Shown piece by piece: positions 1-7,807 of a stretch of DNA of 56,700 nucleotides (the first letter of the stretch is position 1; each line of letters begins with the position of its first letter). Source of the DNA: CAZCZU01 sp964503475 (lineage in GTDB: Bacteria; Pseudomonadota; Zetaproteobacteria; Mariprofundales; Mariprofundaceae). Where the stretch lies: positions 1 through 56,700 of the forward strand of contig CAZCZU010000016.1 of NCBI GenBank assembly GCA_964503475.1, written 5' to 3'. Below the pieces are notes generated by a model that was given only the letters and a program-made list of their open reading frames with translations, searched no databases and was not told where the DNA came from. The translations under genes and the position numbers were made by a program.

Positions 1-114
1 GAAATCTACACTCAAACGGACGAAAAAAAAAAACCACCCCTATGCCTAGAGCTGCGCACTATTCAAGAAGGCGCAGCTTATTGGGCTGCAGGGTTAGCAA
101 TAGAAAGATGGTGA
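1..114 (+). CDS. C-terminal end of an unidentified upstream gene (partial)
   Basis: One frame is open from the first base of the window to a TGA at 112-114, giving 37 residues ending in AYWAAGLAIERW. It sits where Mu-like phages carry lysis or small late genes, just upstream of the regulator and terminase genes. It is too short to place in a family and could be a chance frame. Two even shorter frames follow (108-155 and 159-203), and a run of ten G (182-191) could hide an indel. Nothing else is recognisable before position 200. Confidence 0.25.
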   Translation, partial: EIYTQTDEKKKPPLCLELRTIQEGAAYWAAGLAIERW

Positions 115-247
115 GGCGACGAAAAAACAAGGAAAGCGAAGCTCAGGAAACGTAATTGATGAAGAAAAGGCCAGGGATGGAGGGGGGGGGGCTCGGCATA
201 TGAAAGGCAGCACCGGGGGGCAGGGGGGATGGTACCAGGATATCTGC

Positions 248-607
248 ATGAATCTCGAATCTGCGATTCGAAAAAAATCCGCGCGCGACCCAAGGATCTC
301 TGGACTGCGCGAAATCGGCCTGTCGTGGAAGCTTGTGAAGGTTGCAGAGGCTATAGGCTATGATGCGTTTATGGTGTTTTGGGCCGAGGTGTCTGTTCTT
401 TATCCAGGAGACCAGTCAGCCCTGTGTATTAAAATGCCACCGATAACCAGCTACCACAGAGCCCAGCGCAACCAGGTGATACGCATGCTACTGATCAATG
501 GACACAATCCAGGCACAGTGCGCAAGGCTATGGCATCGCTCGGCGTAGACGTTAGCGAGCGCCATATCTGTCGCCAGAAGGCCATGATCAGCATCCCGGA
601 CGACTGA
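248..607 (+). CDS. Mor-like phage transcriptional activator (tentative)
   Basis: This is a 119-residue basic protein. Its second half (about residues 60-110) contains RAQRNQVIRMLLINGHNPG followed by SERHICRQK. This matches the layout of the Mor/C family of Mu-like phages: an 'RN..I' helix, a G-N turn, then a recognition helix ending in 'SER.I'. Mor-type proteins activate middle or late phage promoters, which suits a gene placed just ahead of the head-assembly block. The start is uncertain. ATG 248 has AGGA about 7 nt upstream, while an in-frame ATG at 200 follows a G-rich SD-like run and would add 16 residues. The family call rests on my reading of the pattern only; a small terminase DNA-binding subunit is the main alternative. 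Confidence 0.5.
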   Translation: MNLESAIRKKSARDPRISGLREIGLSWKLVKVAEAIGYDAFMVFWAEVSVLYPGDQSALCIKMPPITSYHRAQRNQVIRMLLINGHNPGTVRKAMASLGVDVSERHICRQKAMISIPDD

Positions 608-655
608 CACAATGGGGTCTTTTTTTGTCTGTGCCTGTTTGCGCACCATGAGACC

Positions 656-1570
656 ATGGGAAAGGTTTATCTGCAGGCATCAGACCTCGTTCACTTCCGC
701 TGTTCGTGTGGATACAGCTTTGAAGCATCACCAACAGAGACCATAGATTGCCCAAGTCGTCCATGGCACCCATTCAGCTACAGGGGTGAGTGCCCACGGT
801 GTCACGAGTTGGCGGATCAGGTCCAATGGGAGATAAACCTGATAAAAGCGCACTCACGTGCGACAGGCCCAACCAGCGAGGATGGAAAGGCCGCATCAGC
901 CAGAAACATCGAGGGGCACCCAACGCCGGAAGAGACCAGGCTGACCAGGTTCAACGCAATCAAGCATGCGCAACGTGCAGAGGTTGCCACTTATTTCCCT
1001 GCGAAGCCTGGCAAGTATTCAGCATGTAATGGCTGTGAATTTTTAGAAGGATGTGCCGATCAGGTTGCCTGCCTTAAAAAGACTGAGCTATTCATGCGCC
1101 ACCACATCGCATTTGAGACAAGAGATCCGACGCTTTTAACATCCATGCGCGCATCGCTACACGCAAAGGTGCAGGCCATCATTGATGACATCTTGTTATC
1201 GATCATTCAGGACGGTGTCCGTATCAAGGCACCGCAGTGGTACTACGACAAGGATGGTGGCTTCCATCTTGCCGAGTACACAGATGATGCTGGCGAGCGG
1301 CGCCTGATTGAGGAGATAAACTCTCATCCGCTTCTGAAGACACTTGGCGACCTTATCGGGAAAGTAGGCCTGACCCTGTCAGATGAGGGCATGACCATGC
1401 GCCAGCAGGATGGATCCCATGAAGAGAAGAAGGGCGACGCCGGAGTGTCACAGGATGAGATGCGCGAGTGGCAGGCACGGAACGAAAAGAATGCCAATGC
1501 ACTCATGGATATGGTCAGTCGATCGCACGGCGTGATCGACATTACTCCGAGCAAAGACGCTGATGGCTGA
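656..1570 (+). CDS. Cys-rich phage protein preceding the terminase (possible small terminase subunit)
   Basis: A protein of 304 residues. Two Cys clusters suggest zinc binding: an N-terminal one (CSCGYSF, then CPSRPWHPF, then CPRCHE, about residues 15-50) and a second near residue 120 (CNGCEFLEGC, then CLKKTELF). The central part reads like phage proteins seen next to large terminases (RFNAIKHAQRAE, MRHHIAFETRD, IIQDGVRI, WYYDKDGGFHLAEY). The last 60 residues are polar and look disordered. Its stop overlaps the terminase start by 8 nt, so the two are translationally coupled. A small terminase (DNA-recognition) role is inferred from position; I see no classical HTH. Confidence 0.55.
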   Translation: MGKVYLQASDLVHFRCSCGYSFEASPTETIDCPSRPWHPFSYRGECPRCHELADQVQWEINLIKAHSRATGPTSEDGKAASARNIEGHPTPEETRLTRFNAIKHAQRAEVATYFPAKPGKYSACNGCEFLEGCADQVACLKKTELFMRHHIAFETRDPTLLTSMRASLHAKVQAIIDDILLSIIQDGVRIKAPQWYYDKDGGFHLAEYTDDAGERRLIEEINSHPLLKTLGDLIGKVGLTLSDEGMTMRQQDGSHEEKKGDAGVSQDEMREWQARNEKNANALMDMVSRSHGVIDITPSKDADG

Positions 1571-3242
1571 CCGCGTATCCTCTTCACAGCGTGTACGCCT
1601 GCAGAATGTAGCCGAGCGTGAGGTTATGCGCTACGCCGGCGATCATGCGATGTGGCACAAGTATGTGCACAACACTGAGCTTGATGCCGCCCAGGTGCTG
1701 AAGATGAACGAGATGGACCAGCACGATGGAACCATAGATTTCGCGACACGACGCGGCGGCAAAACTGCATGCAAAGAGATGTACAACCTGGAGCAGACGG
1801 CAACTAAGCCGGACCAGGAGCTTGGCATCGTGGCACCACGAGAGGCACAGAGCCTAGTGAACCTTGGCTATCACCTCGATGCCATCCGCCGCTCTGAAAT
1901 GCTCACCCACTACATTGCTCACAAATCAGGGCGAAAGCAGCTGGCCGATACTTATTACCAGTTTGGGAACCGTTCGCTCGCTAGGGCTTATGGCATCATG
2001 GCTCAGGTCGACGGCGGCGACATGACGCTGGCAAGCCTGGAAGAGGTTGATGACATGCCCAAAGATCGGCTTTATGGCCGGTTCCTGCTGATGATGGGGT
2101 CGACCCGAAGGCTTGGCGCCTCCATGGAGTCTGAGAATAAGCCGCAGGTGCGCATAACTGGCGTGTTCAAGGGGGCCGACACCCTCACGGACATGCTAAA
2201 TAGTGGAAAATATCATGCCATAGGCTGCTTCCATGGCGAAATGGCACGCAATGAGATCCGCAGGCTGATATCAGAAGGGCACGTTCGCGATGGCATTGTT
2301 GATCCGGATGGCTACGAGTACCCGCTCCCGATCGTGCATGTGATGAACGGCATCGAGATGGGTCTGATCAATGACGGATTCATCGCCCAGATGCGTGATC
2401 AGCTGTCTGAAGACGAGTTTATGCGGCAGCTGTTGTGTATCAATGTGGCATCCAGAAACATTGTCTGGGAGCTGTGGGTACAGTGGGCCAGGCAGCTTGG
2501 GCTTGCTGCCAAGATCTACCCGGTCCAGCCATTGCCAGGAGAACAGTACAAAAAACGCGGCCTGATATCTTTTGGCTATGACCATTCAGGGCACGGTGAG
2601 GCGCCGCAGTCGTCAAGGTATGCCCTTGTCGTTTCCGAGCAGATCGGAGCCCACACGGCGTTTATCTTCGCCAGAACCTGGGTACCAGGTACAGATGAGG
2701 CCATCGTGAAGGAAGATCTGAAAGCATACTGGCGATATTTCTCGCCAGATGTAGCGATCGGCGATGCGTATGGCATCGGCATGCTCACTACGCTGAACGA
2801 TGATCTGTTCCTGGAAGGGATGACAACGATCGACCGCCGGGCAGTTGGTGATGGTCAGAGCACCGCATCGACGTGGACCGAGTGGGCTTTCAAACCCATC
2901 CGCTTTGAGGGGATGGTGAAGCACCAGATGGCTCAGGCATTTCGAAGCCTGTTTAACAACCGTCACGCTGTGCTCGCCTATACGGGCGACTCTGACAACG
3001 AGCTGGCAGATCCAGAGCTGGCAGATATCCGCCTTTTTGCCAGGCAGGCAACCAACATCAAGGCGGAAGTGACCAAGGCGAGCTATTCGAGTTACAAGAT
3101 GGTGAAGCAGAATATCGGAGACGACCTTTTCGATGCCGGCATGGCATCAGTATGGGGCCTTGTGTCGCGCGGTGCTGTTCACGTTTCCACCATCGTCATG
3201 TCGAGAAAACAGAGCCGCAGCGACCTGCTGCGCACGGCATAG
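1563..3242 (+). CDS. Phage terminase large subunit
   Basis: The 559-residue DNA-packaging motor. The N-terminal ATPase half has a Walker-A-like RRGGKT (residues 63-68) and a Walker-B/catalytic carboxylate stretch SLEEVDD within the first 200 residues. The C-terminal half reads as an RNase-H-fold nuclease, with acidic positions in GYDHSGHG, VAIGDAYGIG and DDLFDAG. The length is usual for the family. It translocates DNA into the prohead through the portal encoded next and cuts the concatemer or host-flanked DNA. It follows the Cys-rich gene with an 8-nt overlap and precedes the portal by 9 nt. No disruption is visible, so this gene may still be intact. Confidence 0.85.
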   Translation: MADRVSSSQRVRLQNVAEREVMRYAGDHAMWHKYVHNTELDAAQVLKMNEMDQHDGTIDFATRRGGKTACKEMYNLEQTATKPDQELGIVAPREAQSLVNLGYHLDAIRRSEMLTHYIAHKSGRKQLADTYYQFGNRSLARAYGIMAQVDGGDMTLASLEEVDDMPKDRLYGRFLLMMGSTRRLGASMESENKPQVRITGVFKGADTLTDMLNSGKYHAIGCFHGEMARNEIRRLISEGHVRDGIVDPDGYEYPLPIVHVMNGIEMGLINDGFIAQMRDQLSEDEFMRQLLCINVASRNIVWELWVQWARQLGLAAKIYPVQPLPGEQYKKRGLISFGYDHSGHGEAPQSSRYALVVSEQIGAHTAFIFARTWVPGTDEAIVKEDLKAYWRYFSPDVAIGDAYGIGMLTTLNDDLFLEGMTTIDRRAVGDGQSTASTWTEWAFKPIRFEGMVKHQMAQAFRSLFNNRHAVLAYTGDSDNELADPELADIRLFARQATNIKAEVTKASYSSYKMVKQNIGDDLFDAGMASVWGLVSRGAVHVSTIVMSRKQSRSDLLRTA

Positions 3243-3251
3243 GAGCGCATC

Positions 3252-4628
3252 ATGAACTGGAACCCTTTCAAGCTTATTTTTGGCCGAGGGTCAGCACCGG
3301 AGGCAATTGACCCGACTGCCGATATCGAGGGTGGTGGAAGCAGCGAGATCGGCAGTCGCGCAACAGCAGACAACGCCATCAGGCATATCTATGACCGCAT
3401 GTGGGCCAGCCCTGCGACCAGGCAGATGATCGCAGACCTTCGCCGGATGGATAAGCAGGATCTGAGGGTTAAGAAAATCCACAGCCGTATGGCACGCGAC
3501 ACCATCAAGGGTGGCATCATGATGACCATGACCAAGCCAAACAAGGCGGTGCAGCGCGCCTGGGATGAATACAGCCGCAGGGTAGGGCTAAACAACCCGA
3601 TGAAGCTGAAGTCGGACGCCCGCGGCATGGTGATGGAGGGTAACCTTCCTTATCAGTGGGTAGTATCTGACGACGCTCGTGTGATTGCCGGCATCCGCAT
3701 GCCGACCGAGTCGATTGTCCCGATCGTCAGTGCATCCGGGCGATTCGAATCGCCAGACGTTGCCTATAGGCAGATCGACACGGTAACGGGCCGAACGCTG
3801 GCCGAGTTCGCTCTATTTCAGATGACACTGGGCCGGCTTGATCCAGACAACTTTGACGACCTTGGCTGTATGGGACGGCCGTATATGGATGCGTCACGGA
3901 CGGTTTGGGAACAGCTGTGCATGACGGAGGAAGATCTCGTCGTGCGCCGGCGAACGAGGGCACCGCTTCGCATGGCTCACGTGCTCGAGGGGGCTCAAAA
4001 TGAGGAAATGGAAGCCTACAGGGAGAGTATCGAGAACGACCAAAACGAGATCACGACCGACTTTTACATGAACAGAAAAGGGACCGTGACCGCTGTGCAG
4101 GGTGATGCGAATCTGGACCAGATTGCCGACGTTTCTCACCTGCTCGATACATTCTTTGCCGGCTCACCTGCTCCGAAGGGTCTTTTCGGATATGTCAGCG
4201 ACCTTTCGCGCGACGTGCTCGAGGATATCAAGCGCGACTACTACGAAGAGATCGACGGATCCCAGGACGTACTGGCATGGGTCTATCATCAGGGCTTTGT
4301 CCTGGACCTGCTGCTGCGCGGCATAAATCCGCTCGACCACTCATTCGAAGTGAAATTCGCCGAGCGGCGTACCGAGACGTCGAATCAGTCCGCTGATCTC
4401 GGCCTGAAGTGGAAGGCGCTCGGCATGCCTATCGAGCGTATTTGGCGCCGGCTGGGGGAGGATCCCAAGCAGATCCGCGAGATGCTCGCAGAGGAGCGCA
4501 AGCGCAACGATCCATATCCAGAGCCAGGGAACATCCGCCCGACGTCAGCAGGAGTAACCCAGGACGTCAGAATCACACCTGGCAACCATCCGAAAGGTGA
4601 GTCGGCGACGAGCATCAGCAACCAATGA
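3252..4628 (+). CDS. Phage portal protein
   Basis: A protein of 458 residues. The C-terminal half carries features usual for portals of tailed phages: APKGLFGY (the P-x-x-L-x-G segment), LSRDVLEDIKRDYYEEI, a WVYHQGFVLDLLLRGI helix, and KWKALGMPIERIWRRLGED near the end. Portals form the dodecameric ring at the head vertex through which the terminase pumps DNA. It lies between the terminase and the MuF gene, the normal order in Mu-like and SPP1-like phages, with a GGAG ribosome site ahead of ATG 3252. The last codons overlap the start of the next gene (ATGA). It is probably full length. Confidence 0.8.
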   Translation: MNWNPFKLIFGRGSAPEAIDPTADIEGGGSSEIGSRATADNAIRHIYDRMWASPATRQMIADLRRMDKQDLRVKKIHSRMARDTIKGGIMMTMTKPNKAVQRAWDEYSRRVGLNNPMKLKSDARGMVMEGNLPYQWVVSDDARVIAGIRMPTESIVPIVSASGRFESPDVAYRQIDTVTGRTLAEFALFQMTLGRLDPDNFDDLGCMGRPYMDASRTVWEQLCMTEEDLVVRRRTRAPLRMAHVLEGAQNEEMEAYRESIENDQNEITTDFYMNRKGTVTAVQGDANLDQIADVSHLLDTFFAGSPAPKGLFGYVSDLSRDVLEDIKRDYYEEIDGSQDVLAWVYHQGFVLDLLLRGINPLDHSFEVKFAERRTETSNQSADLGLKWKALGMPIERIWRRLGEDPKQIREMLAEERKRNDPYPEPGNIRPTSAGVTQDVRITPGNHPKGESATSISNQ

Positions 4629-6409
4629 CACGACAGCAGATCAAGGCATCGATCAAGCGAGCATCCAAAACAGCACGCAGCCGCATGCGCGTGCTCGACT
4701 CCGATACGCTCAAGTCGCTGCAGGATGCATATCGGCAGGCATCGAGAGAGATCTCGGCCGACATCGAGGCCGCAGCCGCCAGTGATGGAACCGTGCGCAT
4801 CGATGTGCTGCAGCAGCTTCTGCGCCAGGTGAATGCACGGCTCGATGCGCTTTCGAATGTGCGTGGCGACAGACTTGAGTCAGGCATCGCATCAGCGGCA
4901 TCGATTGGTACCGAACCTTTCGCAGCAGCCATATCGCATGGCGACCTGGTAAGGATAGGGACAGAAGCTGCACAATACGTGCAGCACCTTGTCGCAGCCG
5001 ATGGACTGCAGCTTTCCGATCGGGTGTGGCGTATCGATCGACATGCGCGCGATGTCGTGAGCAATACCATCCAGCAGGCAGTCATCCAGGGGAAGTCGGC
5101 ATCCGATGCTGCGGAGCAGTTCTTGCAGCGTGGCGATCGTATTCCACCCGAACTCGCAGCAAAGATCGGCAAGGCGGATGCATTACGCATCTCCAAGGAT
5201 GCCGGCATGGCATTGATGAGTGGCGAGGGGAACCCGCTGGAGAATGCAAAGCGCCTGTTTCGCACCGAAATTAACCGGGCCCATGGCGAGGCGTACCAGT
5301 CGGCAGCATTCGAGCATCCGGATGTGATTGGCACCAGGTTCCTGCTTTCTCCGAACCACCCGCGCACCGACATATGCGATATGCATGCCAAGGTGAACCG
5401 CTACGGTCTCGGCCCGGGCATCTACCCGAAAGACAAAAGCCCGTGGCCAGCCCATCCGAATACCCTGAGCTTTACCGAAGCTGTTTTTTCGGATGAGGTG
5501 AGTGAGGAAGACAAGAAAGGAAAGCAGGATCGCATCAGCTGGCTGAAGGATCAGCCGGCTGCCGTCCAGGAGGCTGTGCTTGGGTCAAGGATGAAGCGCG
5601 GAGCACTCGAGCAGGATCTGCTGCATGAAAGCCAGATCGCAACGCCATGGAAGGTTTTGAAAGAGCGCTACCAGGGGAAAGGTATCGACGTAGCCAGGCT
5701 GAAGCCCAAGCCGGTCGAGCCTCTTCCGGAGCTGTTGCAGGGTATCGGTGGAAAGTACATCGATCAGGGCAAGCCGGTTTCCGATGCCATGGTCGCCAGA
5801 TATCACAAGGATGTGGCAGAGCATGTGCTTACTCGCATCGATAGCCTGCATTCGGACGGACGGCTGCCTGTCATCCCGATCACCAATGCACCGGCACGCG
5901 CACGGTATTTCGGTGCATTCCATCACAGGCCAGGCGGCGACGGTGTGAAGATCAGTATTCGCGCCGGCGGATCGCACAAAGAGCTGACGCTTGCACATGA
6001 GATTGGCCACTTCCTGGATCTCGATGGTACGCCTGGCGTCGGATTCGCATCGCATGGCAGCGATACCTTCAAGCCATGGATCGATGCAGTCGAGAAGTCG
6101 GACGCAGTATCAGGGCTGCGCAAGCTTATGTCCGGCCGGTCGCGCCTGAAGCTTCCAGGAGGCAGCCAGCATATAGTCGCTCGCGACTATGTGCGCTACC
6201 TGCTCGAGCCGCATGAGATGTGGGCCAGAAGCTATGCGCAGTGGGTGGCCGTAAGGTCAGGCGATGCTGTGATGCTGCGCCAGATAGAGAGTATCCGCAG
6301 CGAGGATCTCATGGGCGAGGTTGCCTACACGAGGCAATGGGGCGATAATGATTTTGAGAAAGTCGCAGATGCGATCGATGAGGTGATGGGAAGGCTCGGA
6401 TGGATGTGA
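4625..6409 (+). CDS. MuF/SPP1-gp7 minor head protein fused to a HExxH metallopeptidase domain
   Basis: A protein of 594 residues. Residues about 1-190 are helical. Residues about 200-290 form the MuF head-morphogenesis domain, with LFRTEINRAHGEAYQSA, SPNHPRTDICDMHA, WPAHPNTLS and a Cys/His pattern typical of gpF/gp7. MuF proteins are minor capsid proteins that join the portal-containing prohead and can be ejected with DNA. Residues about 350-594 are an added domain with AHEIGHFLD (HExxH at 458-462) and a downstream EPHEMWARSYAQW (E528 and E531), the layout of gluzincin-like zinc peptidases. Fusions of MuF to peptidase or toxin domains are known among phage polyvalent proteins. The target of this domain is not evident. 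The start overlaps the portal stop by 4 nt. Confidence 0.8.
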   Translation: MTRQQIKASIKRASKTARSRMRVLDSDTLKSLQDAYRQASREISADIEAAAASDGTVRIDVLQQLLRQVNARLDALSNVRGDRLESGIASAASIGTEPFAAAISHGDLVRIGTEAAQYVQHLVAADGLQLSDRVWRIDRHARDVVSNTIQQAVIQGKSASDAAEQFLQRGDRIPPELAAKIGKADALRISKDAGMALMSGEGNPLENAKRLFRTEINRAHGEAYQSAAFEHPDVIGTRFLLSPNHPRTDICDMHAKVNRYGLGPGIYPKDKSPWPAHPNTLSFTEAVFSDEVSEEDKKGKQDRISWLKDQPAAVQEAVLGSRMKRGALEQDLLHESQIATPWKVLKERYQGKGIDVARLKPKPVEPLPELLQGIGGKYIDQGKPVSDAMVARYHKDVAEHVLTRIDSLHSDGRLPVIPITNAPARARYFGAFHHRPGGDGVKISIRAGGSHKELTLAHEIGHFLDLDGTPGVGFASHGSDTFKPWIDAVEKSDAVSGLRKLMSGRSRLKLPGGSQHIVARDYVRYLLEPHEMWARSYAQWVAVRSGDAVMLRQIESIRSEDLMGEVAYTRQWGDNDFEKVADAIDEVMGRLGWM

Positions 6410-6558
6410 ACGAAAAAAAGAGAGAGGAGCGGATCCGCGAGCTGATGCGCGTCGCTGGAATGTCGCGCGAGTCGGCAGAGTTCGCAGAAGCCATCGAGTC
6501 CGGAGAGATCACAGGCGATGTGATCGTAGAAGATGGTAAAGCTGGAATAACTAACTAA
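6400..6558 (+). CDS. Small phage ORF, 52 residues, unknown
   Basis: ATG 6400 lies inside the end of the MuF gene (10-nt overlap), and the frame ends at TAA 6556-6558. The product is very charged: it begins MDVNEKKREERIRELMRVAG, then has an acidic second half with a UBA-like SRESAEFAEAIESGEITGD. Translational coupling to the head gene is plausible. I recognise no family. It could be a small virion-assembly chaperone or the degraded start of a longer gene, since the reading frame stops in AT-rich DNA just before the repeat at 6605. Confidence 0.4.
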   Translation: MDVNEKKREERIRELMRVAGMSRESAEFAEAIESGEITGDVIVEDGKAGITN

Positions 6559-6604
6559 GTTGTTGAAATCGTCACCGATAGTTCATTTTGAACGGCGGCG
6601 ATAA

Positions 6605-6655
6605 GCCGCGCCGCCACTGACCCAGAAAAGAACGCCAACGCTTACCGGCGTCGGC
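6605..6655 (+). repeat. 51-bp hairpin-bearing repeat, copy 1
   Basis: This 51-bp element recurs at 6902-6952. The first 15 bases are identical (GCCGCGCCGCCACTG), the middle is variable, and the last part folds as GCCAACGC / loop TTACCG / GCGTCGGC (6634-6641 with 6648-6655, one mismatch). It lies 35 bp ahead of the 63-residue ORF at 6690. It has no T-tract, so it does not look like a simple terminator. Confidence 0.6.
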
Positions 6656-6689
6656 TTGATTAACTGGTTGTACAGCGAGGTTAACGAAA

Positions 6690-6881
6690 ATGACAAAGCA
6701 CGAATTTTGCCGCCAGATTGTGCAGACCGTTGACAACTGCCGCAGCATCGACGGCATGAGCGAAGACGAGATTGCCACTGCCTTGGAGGGCCTGCTGGCG
6801 CCACTAGCGCCGAAGGAGATGAAGCGGTTTGCTGAATGGGGACACCCGGAACACCAGACTACGCCTGACAAGTGCTGGTAG
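6690..6881 (+). CDS. Small hypothetical protein, 63 residues
   Basis: Starts at ATG 6690 with a GAGG ribosome site about 10 nt upstream. The product begins MTKHEFCRQIVQTVDNCRS and includes SEDEIATALEGLLAPLAPKEMKRF, consistent with a small helical protein. I recognise no domain. The gene sits between the two copies of the 51-bp repeat, so each copy precedes a short ORF. Position and size suggest a phage moron or early-type gene inserted between the MuF gene and the protease gene. That is inference only. Confidence 0.4.
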   Translation: MTKHEFCRQIVQTVDNCRSIDGMSEDEIATALEGLLAPLAPKEMKRFAEWGHPEHQTTPDKCW

Positions 6882-6901
6882 CGGTACAACGATTGAGTTT
6901 T

Positions 6902-6952
6902 GCCGCGCCGCCACTGGCGCTTGAAAGAACTCCGACGCTTTCTGGCGTCGGC
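6902..6952 (+). repeat. 51-bp hairpin-bearing repeat, copy 2
   Basis: Second copy of the element at 6605. It has the same length, identical first 15 bases, and a final hairpin CCGACGC / loop TTTCTG / GCGTCGG (6932-6938 with 6945-6951). The two hairpins keep pairing although bases differ, which hints at selection on structure. The copy lies 29 bp ahead of the start at 6982. Confidence 0.6.
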
Positions 6953-6981
6953 AAGAATGAATGATTATATGAGGGGTGATT

Positions 6982-7266
6982 ATGAAACTAAAAATACGAT
7001 ATGCCACAAAAGAGCGAAATTACATACGGCCTGGCATGTACCAGAACGTGAGCAAAGATGCTGAGCTAGAGCCAGTGAGAATATTACGCCAGCCATGCGG
7101 GACTGGTGCGGCAGCAAATCGTTACTACTACCAAGCTGATTTTGTTGCACCGGATGATGCCGAATTTGTCCGTGATGGGCTGATACGCGAAAACGTCAAC
7201 AGGAAAACAAACCCACTATTTAACCCAAAGAAACTGAATTGGGTGGGCAACATTGCGAGCATATAA
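6982..7266 (+). CDS. Small hypothetical phage protein, 94 residues
   Basis: ATG 6982 is chosen because GAGGGG (6971-6976) sits 5 nt upstream; an in-frame GTG at 6976 would overlap that site. The product is basic and rich in aromatic residues, beginning MKLKIRYATKERNYIRPG and including YYYQADFVAPDDAEFV. No domain is recognised. It is the last gene before the strong promoter and C4-type RNA. AT content is higher than in the core genes to the right, consistent with phage origin. Confidence 0.45.
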   Translation: MKLKIRYATKERNYIRPGMYQNVSKDAELEPVRILRQPCGTGAAANRYYYQADFVAPDDAEFVRDGLIRENVNRKTNPLFNPKKLNWVGNIASI

Positions 7267-7294
7267 CTGTTCAGGGCAGCCTAACAACCCCCTC

Positions 7295-7324
7295 TTGACT
7301 TTAACGTGGACAGGCCGCTAATGT
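7295..7324 (+). promoter_or_regulatory. Sigma-70-like promoter for the C4/antirepressor transcript
   Basis: TTGACT (7295-7300) and TAATGT (7319-7324) are separated by 18 bp. This is the best -35/-10 pair in the phage segment and lies about 95 bp upstream of the C4-like RNA. It would drive the leader, C4 RNA, the 90-residue ORF and the antirepressor as one transcript, as in the immI operon of phages P1 and P7. Confidence 0.5.
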
Positions 7325-7361
7325 AGCACACATCGGGGCCTCTCAACCCCTAAGGCGTTCG

Positions 7362-7388
7362 CCACGCCATCCATGTCGTGGTTTTTTT
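7362..7388 (+). terminator. Hairpin plus T-tract in the C4 leader (possible attenuator)
   Basis: CCACG (7362-7366) pairs with CGTGG (7377-7381), followed by seven T (7382-7388). It lies between the promoter and the C4-like RNA. The 5' arm overlaps TTCGCCA (7358-7364), which is complementary to TGGCGAA in the C4 RNA (7431-7437), so pairing in trans could compete with this hairpin. The stem is short, so termination efficiency is uncertain. Confidence 0.35.
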
Positions 7389-7421
7389 GTGCCCGAAAAC
7401 GGGCAGTATAAGTTCCACAGT

Positions 7422-7504
7422 CGGGTGTCCTGGCGAATAGAAGACCCTTCGGGGAAATACCCAGGGCCGTGCCTTAGCGGTGAGAAGCACCCGGCGCTTT
7501 TTTT
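7422..7504 (+). ncRNA. c4: C4 antisense RNA of P1/P7 type
   Basis: The segment shows an outer pairing CGGGTG (7422-7427) with CACCCG (7488-7493), a UUCG hairpin (CCCTTCGGGG), a GGGAAATACCC element, a loop with CCTTAGCGGTGAG (7472-7484) and a terminal T-run (7498-7504). This matches my memory of the C4 antisense RNA family, which represses antirepressor synthesis in P1 and P7. Two loops are complementary to nearby target sites. CCTTAG matches CTAAGG at 7350-7355 and at 7521-7526, where it overlaps the ribosome site of the next gene; TGGCGAA matches TTCGCCA at 7358-7364. The downstream Bro-N antirepressor gene fits this role. Confidence 0.75.
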
Positions 7505-7534
7505 GGCGCAATTTCTCAACCTAAGGAGGCCATC

Positions 7535-7807
7535 ATGGCCAAGGCCACAAAGCGCAGGATCACCCCTGCCGACATTTCACTCTACGATAATCCGGGAATT
7601 CCGAAGATCGAAATTTTGCCCGAGCACTGGCTGCTGCTGCGCCAGGCACGCGAAGAGCTGGGTAGGATGCCGAAAGGAACCGCCATCGAGGATGCGCTGA
7701 ATGCGCTGTGGATCGCCACCGAGGGCGCCCTGGAGAGCAACCACAACAAGGCCACGCTGCTGGTCACCGGCATTGGCTCCTTCAGCGGGCCGGGCGGTGC
7801 GGCATGA
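7535..7807 (+). CDS. Leader gene between C4 RNA and antirepressor (icd-like position)
   Basis: A 90-residue protein starting at ATG 7535, preceded by CTAAGGAGG (7521-7529). It begins MAKATKRRITPADISLYDNP and has a central helical part (HWLLLRQAREELGRM, EDALNALWIATEGALES). In P1/P7 a short gene, icd, sits between c4 and ant, and its translation controls ant; this ORF holds the same position. Its ribosome site is partly complementary to the C4 loop (CTAAGG with CCTTAG), so C4 would block its translation. The stop overlaps the ant start (ATGA), giving coupling. Sequence similarity to icd itself is not claimed. Confidence 0.6.
   Translation: MAKATKRRITPADISLYDNPGIPKIEILPEHWLLLRQAREELGRMPKGTAIEDALNALWIATEGALESNHNKATLLVTGIGSFSGPGGAA

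Noticed and set aside
7490..7510. Second hairpin formed by the GGCGC stretches around the T-run at the C4 end
   Set aside because: GGCGC on both sides of the T-run is a direct, not inverted, repeat and cannot pair; the stem is formed by CGGGTG and CACCCG instead.
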